DNA of 64,000 nt from Nigrospora sphaerica (taxonomy: Eukaryota > Ascomycota > Sordariomycetes > Amphisphaeriales > Apiosporaceae), in assembly GCA_018287875.1 (NCBI GenBank), contig JAGVVL010000015.1, positions 1,736,001-1,800,000 of the forward strand. The letters are read 5' to 3'. Shown here piece by piece: positions 1-11,747 of this stretch. How positions within the stretch are numbered: the stretch's first letter is position 1; each line of letters begins with the position of its first letter. The position numbers and the translations under genes are program-made. Below the pieces are notes generated by a model, which did no database searches, was not told where the DNA came from, and worked only from the letters and a program-made list of their open reading frames with translations.

Positions 1-15
1 AACAAGACGAACATT

Positions 16-1337
16 CTATTTGTAGAAGTCAAACTTGTTGTCGTCGCTCGTACCCTTGACCTGTGCTGAGTACGCATCCTCCAGATCCGACTGGATGATA
101 TTGTAGCGGTTCTTCCTCACGGCACGCAGGCCGGCTTCCTGCATGATGGCGGCAATGATGGCACCGCTCAGAGGGTCGTTGCGGGTGATCAAGCTGTCGA
201 GATCGACCTCGGGTGCCAGGCTCATCTTACTGGCAATGGTGGTGAAGATGAGCCGTCTCTCTCTACGGTCCCTCAGACTCGGGAATTCGATTTTCCGATC
301 CAGACGACCGGGTCGCAGAAGAGCAGGGTCCAGAGTGTCGGCACGGTTTGTGGCCATGATGACCTTGACGTTGGCGGTCTGGTCGAAACCATCCATTTGG
401 TTCAAAAGTTCCAGCAAGATACGCTGAACCTCACGGTCGGCACCGGTCTGGGCATCGAATCGCTTCGTGGCAATGGCGTCGATCTCATCAATGAAGATGA
501 TGGCAGGCGAGTTCTCACGGGCCATTCGGAAGACGTCACGGACCATTCGCGGGCCCTCACCGAGGTACTTCTGCACAAACTCGGAGCCGACGACGCGGAT
601 GAAGTTGGCCGTGGTAGAGTTGGCGACTGCTTTGACCAGCATCGTCTTGCCGGTACCCGGAGGACCGTACAGGAGCACACCCCGCGGCGGATCGATACCG
701 ATCTGCTTGTAGAGGTCGAAGTGGGTGAGGGGCAATTCGACAGCCTCGCGGATCTCCTGTTTTTGCATGTCCAGACCACCGACATCGGCGTACGTCACAT
801 CAGGCTTCTCGTCGGCTCCCAGCATGGCGATGGACGAGTCGGCCTCCGGGGGCAGGATGTCGACGAGGGCATTGGAGTGGCGGTGGAGGGCGACAGATGA
901 AGAGGGCTTCAGCTTCTCTCGGTCGAGCGTGGAGAGAATGCGCACAACGTAGTTAGAGCCCGTGCTGGACTGTACAATGCCGGTGCTGTGGTGAGCAGTT
1001 AGCAGCTGGCCGGGCTCGACGGACGGAATGGGAGGGCGCACTTTTGGTCGATAGCTTCCATAAACTGGCCAATGACGAGCGGCACGCTCTGGATGCGCTT
1101 GATTTCCTCCTGGGCGCGGACAAGCTCCCGCTTCAGACTTCGCTGCTCATCCTTGATGTACTCCTCCTGCAGCTGGATGTACTCCAGATGCCGCTGCAGC
1201 TTCTTCAATGTGGCATACTCGTCAGCGCCCTGAGACGACAGGCCCTCGATGTTCTCGACGTTGGGGATGGTCGAGGGGATGGCCTTGCTGTGCGGCGCCA
1301 CATAGTTGACTGGGTTCTCGACCGCGACGTCACCCAT
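16..1337 (-). CDS. RPT3: 26S proteasome regulatory ATPase subunit Rpt3
   Basis: One of the six AAA ATPases of the 19S base, which unfold ubiquitylated substrates and open the 20S gate. Two exons, complement(16..985, 1042..1337), give 421 residues, the usual length. The 56-base intron (donor gtgcgc, acceptor cacag) joins ...IDQ to NTGIV, restoring the family's conserved stretch. An N-terminal coiled-coil region (about residues 45-85) is followed by an OB-like domain, then the AAA domain with Walker A GPPGTGKT (206-213) and Walker B IIFIDEID (261-268), and an arginine-finger region RPGRLDRK. The C-terminus FYK fits the hydrophobic-Tyr-X motif by which Rpt3 docks in the 20S ring. The start ATG (context CACCATGG) is the only upstream Met in frame. 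Nothing is broken. Cytosolic and nuclear housekeeping gene. Confidence 0.97.
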
Positions 1338-3785
1338 GGTGGATTGTGCGTGCCGAGGTGGGTGGAACGACGGGATTGGTGATGGCTATATCGCGGGGCA
1401 GGCGGGCGGCGAAGAAGCTTGGGGGGTGGGCGAAGGGGCCGGATGAGGGCGTCACACTCGCGGGCGTTGGCTCGATGATGATGAAGGATGACGAAGGGAA
1501 CGTAGAGCCTGGGGTTGTTGATGAAGATGGAGATGGATCGTTTGCCGGCCTTCCAGCGGGTCAGCGGCCAACATGCACTCGCTGCATGGAAGCTAGGGAA
1601 GGACGGGAGGTACTCAGGTACCGATAAAGCTGGGCGCGCAGGGTAAGTCGTACGCCAGCCTTGCTGCCTTCAGCCTGGTCTTGGCGGGACGGTGGTCCGA
1701 GCTGAGCCGTCGTTGCATAATTGTATTGACCTAAGTACCGCTTTATTCATTGTGTACATTCACCCATCTGCAATGTACAAAGCTCGGCCATGTTTTGTGT
1801 CAGTCCACGCCTACCTACAGTATGAATCACTGCCACGGCTTCACATCGGAGCTGTACCCAGTACCCAGTAGGCTGGCGAGGTTGGGCTGCCGAACTCCCT
1901 CATGTCTTCCGAATGGGTAGGGTACTTGGCTGTTTCCGATGATCGCCCAGCGTCGGCCGTACTGTGTACGTACCTCTCGTAGATTCTCGCGCAGTACTCA
2001 CGCGGGGAAAACGAAGCCATCGACATATGGCGCTTGGGCATTTGGGCCGTAGTACAGTAGCGCCGCCCTCGCCCGTGGCTGAATCCAGGCGTGCCAGGCG
2101 AGCCAGGCTCGATGGTTGGGTCCTTAAACGTTCAACAACCGCACTCCTCAGCCGGGTCTTTAAGTACCCCATGTCGGGTTGCGCATGCCCCGTCCCATCT
2201 GCTGTGCATATTAGTAGTTACTATCCATAGTTGTGCCGCGCCATCGTCACCAGTCGTCGCCCTGCCGCAACTGAGGAGGATGATTGGCTACCGATAGGCT
2301 CGCAATATTTCAAGGCGGGCGGCCGGTCCCCTTGCCTCGGTCATCGTCAGTGCTTTTGTGCCTTGGACCATGTTCGTCGTACGGGGATTTGCTCCTCGTC
2401 GCCCGATTGGCATCCAGCTCATTCATATGATCCGACACATCTCCACCCGACCATTGAAACGCTGATGCAAGTGTCGCGGTCGCTGCAACCCCTGTGGGGC
2501 AGAACAAGCGGCCGTATCGCGCGGGATTTCTTGGCAACATAGCGATGATGACCGACGAGACCTCAGTCCCCCGGGAAAGATGCCACCGATATCACGGTCC
2601 TGCTGCAGCAGGAGGCGGAGCGTTGAAGGTGCATCGTGCTTCGGAGCCCTTGGGCCCTGGAAACCGGATCGTCCATCACGCATGGGAAAGCTTGCGCACG
2701 GGAAGGCCCTGCGGACTTCAGCCCACCACTGCTACGTAATTGTACATGCGCGAGCGAGCGTCTCCCTAGGGGCGCCGTGAATCGGCAGACAGCCGCCCCA
2801 AGTCAACGGCTGCGCAAGGTGAATCCCGACTTTGACTTTCCACGAGTCGTCGACCAGCCCTGGGCCGTTTGGGGCCGGGATCTACGCCCTAGTCCATGCC
2901 CGTGTCCAGGCGCCGTAACGACGACCCCTTCTCCCTGGCCTCCCGCAAGGTTGATTGCCCACCTGAGCAGGCTGAACGATGCCCCCAACCAACCAACCAA
3001 CCAACCAACATCTCCGACTCCCCCCCCTCCAACACAGGATGGATGGTCGCGTTCCTTACATTCCGTCTTCTCTCCATTCAGGTAGGTAGCATAGATGGAT
3101 GGGCGCACAGCTGGTGGACGGTCACAGCCGAGCCCGCCGGTACAGGAATGGCAGGTTGGACGCCGCACACAACTTCCACAAGATGAAGAGAACCTTGCGG
3201 GCTCTGGAGGCTCCGTACATCCCATCCCGTCCCATAGCTCCAGTGCCTCTTTGTAGGGGCCTCGCATAGATAGCGCATAGTGCGTGGACCGAGCCACGTC
3301 TTGCATATCCACGGTGTGTGTCACCACCGGCGCTCGCAGTGCACCAATCACTGCCGGCAACCGCCAACAAGCTTCCCCCCAACCACAAGCCGGCCCGTCG
3401 CTCGTCCTCAGCGTCTTCCATCCCACCAACTGCCATCTAGTACTGGACTGTGCCTGCCACCTGACCAGTTCGGAACGCCTACTTTCCATCCCTCATCACT
3501 TCATCTTCCTTCCTCCTTCCCGCTGCCAGATCGCTGAACGTAACATGTTCAGGGTCTCTTGACGCTCTGCAAGCATTTGCGACTCCGGCCTCGGCTGCAC
3601 CCTTACTAGCCTTCAACTCTGTCGTCATCGTTGTTGTCGTCGCCGCCGCCCGCCCGCCGTTGCTGACGTTGCCGCTGCGAGATTCCCGCATCGTACATTC
3701 TTCTGAAAACCGACGCATCCCGATAACCGGTTGCGGCAGCCTGCTGGCTCACCCATTCAGCCCTTCCCGTCGACGATCCGCTACT
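1338..3785. other. Intergenic region, divergent promoters
   Basis: This 2.4-kb stretch separates the divergent RPT3 and small-protein genes. All open frames here are short, overlap each other on both strands and lack recognisable domains, so I call none. It holds a CCAA tetranucleotide repeat near 2985-3009 and pyrimidine-rich stretches at about 3440-3560 that look like a fungal promoter and 5' leader of the downstream plus-strand gene. Confidence 0.5.
2985..3009. repeat. (CCAA)6 microsatellite
   Basis: Six contiguous CCAA units, visible directly in the sequence, in the intergenic region between RPT3 and the next gene. No coding role seen. Confidence 0.9.
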
Positions 3786-4332
3786 ATGTCATCCTCGATT
3801 GCCATTCTGGCCCCTCGGGGCGGCGCCTACGAGAAAAGCCCCAAGGCTGCCGCCAGCTCCTCGTCATCGTCGTATGCGAGCTCCCCGCAGACTCCTGGGC
3901 CATGCAAGGCGTCGTCGTCCCCCTCACAATCGGCTCAAAAGGCCACGGCGTTCCACCAGCGCCGGCCCAGTCTGCTCAGTAAGCCAGGCCCTTCCGACCC
4001 GAGTGCTGGTCATGTCTTTTCTAACCTGCCACACAGGCACGGCCTTCAGCAAGGACGAATGCACTTTTATCAGCATTGGAGACCCGGATGGGCCGCCCCG
4101 GCTGGTCAGTCTACTCCGCCCCACCCTGTGATGCACTATCGCAGGGGTCTATACTGACCGTCCTCTTTCGCAGATCTCATACCTCTCCTCCAGCCAGGGC
4201 TTCACCTGGAACCCCGAAATCTTTGTACCTTCGTACGTCGATTGCGAGTACACCCCGCTGGAAAACCGACGAGAGCCGGTCCACGAGATCCTGCTCAGCG
4301 ACGAAGAAGTTCGGAACATGCTGCCGCAATAG
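3786..4332 (+). CDS. Small conserved-looking fungal protein, function unknown
   Basis: Three exons, join(3786..3978, 4037..4104, 4174..4332), give 139 residues. The first intron uses gtaagc...acacag, the second gtcagt...tcgcag, and all phases agree. The N-terminal third is low complexity (a run of Ser, Pro and Ala after MSSSIAIL). The last 75 residues look like a folded module with FSKDECTFISIGDPDGPP, ISYLSSSQGFTWNPEIF, a Tyr/Cys/Glu-rich centre and an acidic end LLSDEEVRNMLPQ. No signal peptide or membrane span is seen. I do not recognise a named domain. That the coherent reading frame appears only after splicing two canonical introns is the main evidence that it is real. An upstream in-frame ATG at 3660 exists, but I prefer 3786 because the extra 42 residues look non-coding. 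Confidence 0.72.
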
Positions 4333-7216
4333 GCGGCGGGCCGGTCCCCTACCCATGTCTTCTCTCGGTTGGCGCTGCCGCCAGAGTTGGACTTCTTTCG
4401 AGACAAGCACACACGCGCACACACGCGCAGCACGACACACCTGATTCCCCCCCCGGCGTTCCGGTTTCTGTTGCTCGATTTGATCGCCTCGGTACTTCCT
4501 GGATGGTCTCTGTAGCACGATTACGCACACACCTGATCATTTGCCGGCGGCGTATATCGGAGGGTTCAAGGAAGATATCCCCCCTGATTTGTACGGAGTA
4601 AGACGCTGGGATAGCAAGGATCATAAGGGGAGCCCGGAGTCATTTGGCATTTCCGACGAGCTCAACACTGGTATTGTTCTTTTTCTTCTTTCCTGACGGG
4701 CCAGGATCGGCCTGGTTCCGCGTTGTTCCCATGGCCGAGGGATGCTGTCGATGCGGTATCCCAAGTAACCCGGCCTTTGGTCCCTTGCGATGCGTTACAC
4801 TGCTCGTGTTTACATAGGTACGCAGGTAGATTAGCTAGCTATTTGAGTTTTATGATAGAGTCGTCATATGAGCCACCACGGTAGTAATAACAGGCCAGGC
4901 CCAGGACGGCACTTGCCACGAGCATCTTTAAGCCCGTCCATCCATGGGACTCGCGCACATACGCATCGGCTAGGCGGGACCTCGTGTTATGACACTGACG
5001 GGCGCAAGCAGCCGGCGCATCCTGAATCCTAACATGGCATCGGAGAAAACGGAAGGCACAGGCCACGTGGAAAGGCTATCCTCCGTCACGCAGTGTTGCG
5101 CTCATGCTGCGATTTCGCTGTGTAGGGGCCCACCAGTGGGGAGGGAGTAGTGAAACAGCCATCACTGCTGCGTCAGCGGTCTGCTTCGCTGGGGTGTAGG
5201 TCCAGACCCGTGGCCGAGGCGCCGCAACTCGCACTGTGCAACCGCCCGAATGAGACCAACGGGGGACGACTACTACGACGAGCAGTACTAGCCCTGAAGC
5301 CCTTGCTTTTACGACGGTACAAGCCAGAGGCACTAAGAACAAGGGACAGTGAACGCACGATGCGATTGCCGGCGCGTGCCCCACCACCAGCACTAGCAAT
5401 TGAATTGCGGTTGCTTCCTTGCTTATCGCTGTGTGGGGTAAGAGGGGGAGGAGGCGCGATAAGAGACGGAAGACAGGCAGGCGCGCGGGTGGGCTCGGGG
5501 GCTAGATCCTGCGCTAGAGCGGATTTGGCGCGCTAATTACCCACCAGCGCGTCGTGGGACCGACTACGGGTGGGTCGGTTCTGGTCTGGTCCCGAAGGCC
5601 CTGGAGGAAGAGCCCTAGGAAGAAGCACGCTTCTGAACTCCCGTTCTCCAGCCCCGTACCGAGTCGGTGCTGGGCTGGCCTACCGTGATGCCGGGCTGCA
5701 TTCAACCCACCCGTCCGCCGTCCTCCGCCGCTGATACACAGACCGTCTTGACCAAATGTCAAGAGCAATGCGGCCAAGTCTCGAGACGAACTGCAACAGA
5801 AACAACCTCCCCGCCCACTCGTCCGTTCCTAAGACACGGGCAGCCGCTTCCGTCTCCGGGCCAGACTTAGCACAGCCACCAGCCAACCACGGAAGCGAAA
5901 TTGATCGTCTAGTACCGCTGCTTGTTTATCCTAGTCTGGCCCCCGGCATCAACAAGCAGGTACCAAACAATGTCCTTGATTCAACTAAGCATTCGCTACC
6001 GACTCGACCGCCGGACCGGCCCAGTGATCCTAATAATTCCCCAAAGCACTTAACCTAATCATATCTTCCCGCGGTACGGAGGGTATTTACTGCCACAGCG
6101 GGTCGGGGCTCATGGCAATCTACCTTATGACGCCGACAGCATGCTATATTCTGCTAATGAACACAGTGGCTTAGGCCACGGCAATGAGGGGAGCTGGGGG
6201 CCCCCAATACCCAGGGCCGAGTACCAGGTACTATTCTAAGTTTTCTGTTGTGCAAGGAGCATATTTTGGCACTAACTGAATTCAAGAAGGCAACCTGCTT
6301 ACATAGATACTTACGGTAAGTATCTATTTATGCAGGCAGCCACGAAACCAAACAATGGAGAAGGAATAATAATGGTATTTCAAGACTGGTTGCTGCTCAT
6401 CCGCAAATAGCTCACGACTATTAAAAAGCAACTTTTGTTTCTTCGGGGCCGCAGCCGCAACTCACCATGCCGTCGGAATATTCGTTTCCTTGGTCGGGAA
6501 AAGCCGCTACCTGGCGACCCGCGTCGGTCGACATACAGGTTCTCTGAGTCGCCCGCGTGAATCTTTCTGATTATCACGCATACGGTGCAGCACACTTGTC
6601 CTTCTATGGCGAGAGGTCAGAGGCATCGCTATGCGTAATTTTACCACTAGGAATACGGCCTGCGATACATAACGTACTGTTTGTGTGGCGCGAGAGCGTG
6701 GGCAGCTTCTGCCCGTGGTGGTTTCCCTTCAAAAGACGGCGTCTTTGTACCTTGGGCTTCTATGGAAGCAGATGCCAGGATGTAAGCACAGAACAAGCGC
6801 CCACCACGCCAAACCCGCTCGGATCTTCCGTGGTCGGTGGCTAATACCGGCGGCACAAGCAGGTCAGGACTTGCTCGGACCCACCGGTATCGGTGTCCTG
6901 AAAGTTGATGAATAACCAGGTCTGCAGGGAGAACGCTGAGCATGTGTCTCAACTGTGGCGTAAAAGCGCCACAGAGATATTCACCAAGCAAACCGCTGGC
7001 TTTCTGACATGTACCCGATCCGGCTTCTTCTTTGCGGCATTTGGGTATTCGTCCCTTGGTCTGAAGGTCTTGCGTCGACATGTCCTGGACGGCCCCATTC
7101 CGGTATCATGCTCGCTCTGTCACGGAAATACAACTAAGCTGGCCCCTTTCTAGACATTTGGACTGTCTTATAGGTTGTTTGTTTTATCCCGAAAACGGGC
7201 GTCGAAGCACTCAGCA
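4333..7216. other. Intergenic region, no gene seen
   Basis: Nearly 2.9 kb without a credible gene. It contains a CA-rich stretch near 4410-4440, a GC-rich part (5100-5900) and an AT-richer part (6060-6600). A minus-strand frame at 4839-5066 ends in one hydrophobic helix, but I could find no upstream exon to support it. The word TACGGAGTA occurs at 4592-4600. Confidence 0.45.
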
Positions 7217-9227
7217 TCATTTCCTTGAGATGAAGACGGGCCAGTCCGCTGGCACACTGGCAACAAACGATTTGTACGTCCACTTGCGGTCTGGGTCGAC
7301 CTGGCGGATGTCGTAGCGGCGGACGATGGTGGGCAAGATCTTGGACAGCTCGATGCGCACAAGGTTCTGGCCGACGCAGGAGTTGTAGCCCAGACCAAAC
7401 TGATGGGGAGAGTTCGATGGTCAGTCTTTGTTTTTGCACAGGTGCACGCCAGGGAGGGCAGACTACGCACGGGGATGAAATAACGCTCCAACGTGGCGGC
7501 GTTGGGCTCGAGCCAGCGTTCGGGCCGGAACTCGCGGGCGTCGGGCCCCCAGATGTCGTGGGACAGGAGCACGCCCGGCAGGTGGACCGAGAGGATGGTG
7601 CCGGCGGGAAAGGTTCGGCCGTCGAGGGTCACGCCTTCGGGGGGCGCCACGCGCTGCAGCCCGATGGCCGAGGGCGGGAGGATGCGCATACTCTCCTTGA
7701 TACACGCCTGCATGTACGGCAGCTTCTGTGCCGTAGCGAAGGAGACCACGGCCGGATCCGTCGAGGGTTCACCCGCTGCCGCCTCCACCTCGGCCCGCAC
7801 GCGCTGCCAGGCCGTTGGGTGCCGGATCGTGTGGTAAACGAACGACTGCAGAGCGCAAGTGACGGTGTCGGCGCCGGCGCTGGTTCGGCACGCGCAAGCA
7901 TCAGTTGGACCATCCGTCCAAGGGGGCCTAGCACACGGGCACCATGGGGCACAGGGGGGGGAGGGCAGCAACCTGCCCTCCAACTTACCTCACATTGGAA
8001 GTGACGGCGGCTTGGACGTCCTTCAGTGTCAGGCGGTCTGGCTGCTTCTCATGCGTTCTCAGCCAGTGGGCGACGTAGTCCCAGCGGGCGTTGGGGTTCT
8101 GGGCGCGGGCGCGCAAACCGCCGAGGGCCCGGCGAACAACGTAACTGGATGGCAGGAGCTGTAACGACGCCACGGCCGGGCTGACGAGGAGCCGCTGCAG
8201 CCACGGGAAGTAGGGTAGCGCCGCCACGTAGGCCCCGAACGCCTGGCCCTGCCGCAGCGCGCCCTCGATGTCGGTCCCCTTTTCGAGGAAGCCGAATGGT
8301 TGGGAGAAGATGACCTCACCTGTCGCCGGAGGACCCCTCCGCGAGTCAGCCCGTCACAACCCCTGTTTTCGGTGCTCGATTTGCTTTCCCGAGCCGCAGG
8401 ACGTGCCCGGGGGAGAGGGCGAGGAAATGGGAGGGGGCCGGAGCGCGCCCCCGCGCTCCGTGCAGTCCCCGGTGCCGGCCCCGCGTCTCATGTGCGCGCA
8501 GGCTCCGCGGAAGAGCGGGGAAGGACGGGAAACTCACCCATAAGGTCGTAGGCGGCAAAGGTGAAGAAGTGCGACAGGTCCATGGGCCGGCCCGAAGCGG
8601 CGTGTTCGTCCATCCACCCGAGCAGCAGGGCGACCTGGCGGTCGATGGCCTCCTCGGACTGCAGCAGGCTCTGGGTGGCGTAGGCCGAGGCGAGCAGCCG
8701 AGACCGCGCCGTCTTCTCGCGCGGGTCGACCGTCGCCATGGGCGTCTTGTACGTCGAGTCCGGGAACGTCAGCGTCTCGTACCAGTACCCCTAAAGCCGG
8801 GGCCCCCCATTAGCACGGCGTCAGTTCTTGTCACATCCCTGCGTTATGTCTTCTTCACATTTCGTTTTCTTTTCCTCACGGCGGGAGGGGAAAGCACAAG
8901 GCAGGCAAGCGGGAAGGGCCGTACCTTGCGCAAAGGCTCGAGGAGCAGCGTCCGCGGACCGTCGGGGTGCACCACGCTGACCTCGTCCGGGGCGATGCGG
9001 ACAAATGGTCCGAGGCGGTCGTGGAGCCGCAGGAGGGCCCGACTGTGCGTTCCGTTCCAGATGAGCCGGACGTGCCACAAGCGCGTGACCGAGGCGAGAA
9101 AGGGGCCCGGGACCCCGTCGAGGGCGCGGTAGCGCCACCAGTCCCAAGCGAGCCAAACGGCTACGACAGACGGTATGCACGCCACGCAGAAGGTGAAGAG
9201 GCCCGAGGTCCCTTCCAGGAGTCCCAT
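7217..9227 (-). CDS. Cytochrome P450 monooxygenase (microsomal type)
   Basis: Heme-thiolate monooxygenase of the fungal P450 superfamily, resembling the pisatin demethylase/benzoate hydroxylase-like group; substrate unknown. Five exons, complement(7217..7399, 7471..7879, 7989..8319, 8538..8790, 8925..9227), give 492 residues with all phases consistent. Visible landmarks are an N-terminal membrane anchor (about residues 8-28) followed by a proline-containing hinge (GVPGPFL), the I-helix oxygen-activation motif AGADT (297-301), the K-helix ESMR (ExxR, 358-361), a PERW motif, and the heme loop FGLGYNSCVG with ligand Cys440. Nothing is missing, so it should be active at the endoplasmic reticulum, paired with a reductase encoded elsewhere. 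Intron 3 (218 bases) is much longer than the others and carries a perfect hairpin. No biosynthetic backbone enzyme lies nearby. Confidence 0.93.
8439..8460. repeat. Perfect 9-bp inverted repeat inside a P450 intron
   Basis: The left arm 8439-8447 (CGGAGCGCG) is the exact reverse complement of the right arm 8452-8460, with loop CCCC on the plus strand (GGGG in the transcript). It lies in P450 intron 3. A very stable GC hairpin in the pre-mRNA is expected. Confidence 0.85.
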
Positions 9228-9912
9228 GCTTGGCGTCCGGCGGGCCGGCAGGCAATGATCGGACGGAGGATGCAGTTCCTAGGACGATGGTGCGCGGGAC
9301 GTCACGGCGTCACCAAGCCCGGGACGCTGCTTCTACATATGTGGCGCCGGTGGCCACACGGTGCTGCTCCTCGAGAGCTGTTGATTAATCATCCAACACT
9401 CATACCCCGATGTCCCCGCATTGAGCACTACGTACTGAGCCCTGATGGGCACATAGTCAATCACGGACTTATCGGCCGAGACAGTCGACACGAGGGCCAT
9501 CGAGAATGTGTTTAAGAGCCTAAACATGGACAGAGCCCCTGTCGAGTGGGCCCGACCGGTTCAGGAAGCCTCCTTTGACGAGTCAGGGGGGGGGGAGATG
9601 CTCAGTGGAGCGGTGGCCCGCTCGCCCATGATACGCATTAACACCTACTTAACTACGAGTATAGTATGGAGGTGACGGAGGTCCCTCGGCCGAAAGAACA
9701 ACGGGCTGAACGGTAGTACGTCATGGCCCAATCTCAGGGAATTACTTCTGTACCCCACCTAACCACCCGTCATCGAAGCGTCAGGTGGGCGCCCCATACA
9801 CGGCCCATCCAAAAACGGTTCATCAGGGGTGGTTGGGAAAGAAAAGAAGAGGTTCAGCAAGTCGGGCGTCCCTACGAGGCCTTGGCACTGCCGGCTGTCG
9901 CGGGACTGGCGG
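9228..9912. other. Intergenic region upstream of the P450
   Basis: About 690 bases between the P450 start and the 3' end of the aminopeptidase. No supported gene. It would contain the P450 promoter and the aminopeptidase 3' UTR. A G run lies at about 9587-9595. Confidence 0.5.
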
Positions 9913-11747
9913 CTATCGCCAGGCGTTGTCCCATCCGGCCTGCTCGATGACAAAGGCGATGGCCAGCTCCGAGAACCTCGCCATGTGCTACCCGGCTATT
10001 AGAATTTGGCTGCGACGGAGTTAGAGAAGGGGGTCGGGAAGGCTCACGTCAAGGGAGAAAAAGCCAGTCTTGTCATCCACATCCATGGTGTCCTTGGCGG
10101 TGTGGACATCTATAACGATCGTGGTTAGCACCGGTTGGAAACAAGGCTGGGCGATAGTATCCGCCTGCTTCGGATAGGAGTCCGGTGCCCCTAGCACCGT
10201 AGGGTAGGCTTGTTTGACCAATTGGGAGAGGAGAGGGTTCCGAGAGAACTCCATACGAAGAATCACTTACAGGGATCGTATTCGCCGGGGAACCCACCGC
10301 CCGCCAGTGGGTTGCCTTCGGAAGCAAAGCCAGCGGGATACTTGAGCTTGGTAAATGACATGTAATCGGAGCCGGCACCACTGCCACGACAGCCTGTTAG
10401 CCTGCGCCACAGGCGGAAGAAGCGAGGAACGAGGGAAAGGGGGTGTGGTCCAACGTACGCTCCGAGCTCGTAGACGCCTATGGGGATGGAGATGTATTCC
10501 TTGCCCAGCTGGACAAGCCAGTCCGTCAGCGCCGCATCGGCCTCGGTCTTGATGAAGCCGATGGATTCGGTGGCATTACTGGCCACAAAGGCCGTCATGT
10601 CAAACTCCAGCATGGCGCCGATGCGGGCGCCTTGCTCCTTCTTGTAGCGCGCGATGGCCTGGCTGCCGAGCAAGCCGCCCTCTTCGGCCGCGTACCAGTG
10701 CTGTCGCCATCATTCGCGTCAGTCGCGTGCTGCTTAGGTACCTACTCATGCAGATCCCCAGGGGAGAAAAAGGGGGGCGAGGCGGCTTACGAATTCAACA
10801 GGGCCGTTCTTGGGGGTGAAGCCGCTTTTGGCGAGGACGCGGAAGGCCTCGAGGATGCTGACGGTACCGGAGCAGTCATCGTCGGCGCCGGGAGCGGGCA
10901 GAAGCGGGAACAGGTAGTTGGCCGAGTCCTGGTGGGCGCCCAGGATGGTGAGCGGGTGGGAGAAGTTGCGCACGCGGGGCTCAAAACGCGCGACAATGGA
11001 CGGCTGAGGGAAGCGGTGGGTGAAGTACTCGAGGCTGATGTGGGTGTGGAAGGGCGCGTCGGCGATGATCTGGGCAATGTGGTCGTGCAGCCACTGGGCG
11101 CTTTCCTCGCCCGTCACGCCACCAAACCAGCGGTTGTAGTAGCTCGTCATGTGCTTGAGCACGTCGTGCATCGTCTCGGTCGAGACGAGCGGAAAGAGCG
11201 GCTTGACGAGCCGCTGGTTCGTCAGGTTGGGGAGGTCTGCGAGGGGAGACGAGGGTGAGCCAGTCTGTGGGCGGGTTGGGCGGGGCGCCGAACGGCCGGA
11301 GGGCGGCGGGCAACACTTACGGGCTTGGCCCGAGAGGGCGTCGGCCTGGTCGGCGTAGAAGCCGTGGTGTTCGGTGATGTCCATGAACTTCTGGTGGCGG
11401 CGGCGGAGGCGCAGCTTGTCGCCCTCGGTCATCCAGCGCGGCCGCTCCTTGCCGTGGACGTGGAGGAGGCGCGGCTCGGCGAGGGTCCGGGCCGCCTCGG
11501 GCCGGAGCGCGACGAAGGCGTCGACGGGGTCGGCGTGCGCCTCGAGGGCGGCCGTTACGGCGGCGGCATCAACGACGCCTTTGTACTCGGCGTATGCGCC
11601 CGCATCGTCGTCATCGCCGCCCGCGTGCGCGCCGAGCACTTGTTGCTGCTGTTGCTGCACCGCACTCGCCGCAATGCGCGAGCCCGCGAGCGCGAGGAGG
11701 AGCAGCTTCCGGGGAAGGGCGGAGCCGAGCATCGTGGGGTTCGCCAA
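9913..11747 (-). CDS. Secreted M28 zinc aminopeptidase (LAP1-like)
   Basis: Di-zinc exopeptidase of the leucine aminopeptidase type, releasing N-terminal residues from peptides outside the cell. Six exons, complement(9913..9987, 10048..10109, 10271..10380, 10459..10700, 10791..11236, 11321..11747), give 453 residues. A hydrophobic signal segment (about 13-29) precedes a propeptide carrying a glutamine run and an aspartate run. The M28 ligands are in order: His244 and Asp246 in GAHQDS, the bridging Asp in GADDDCSG (261-263), Glu297-Glu298 in AAEEGGLLGS, Asp325 in LEFDMT, and His411 in YVHTAKDT. The last short exon gives the family tail HMARFSELAIAFVIEQAGW. The final intron ends at gggtag, and reading through it would wrongly stop the protein at SLPDPLL. 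Divergent from the MFS gene 1 kb away. Confidence 0.93.

Noticed and set aside
143..952. Plus-strand frames antisense to RPT3
   Set aside because: Mirror frames of a highly conserved coding sequence; no independent evidence.
4839..5066. Minus-strand frame ending in a hydrophobic helix
   Set aside because: Only about 25 residues look protein-like; no upstream exon, start or domain could be found.
10746..11747. Aminopeptidase as a 333-residue protein ending before the zinc-ligand Glu pair
   Set aside because: The frame runs into an intron; splicing restores the remaining metal ligands, so the gene is not truncated.
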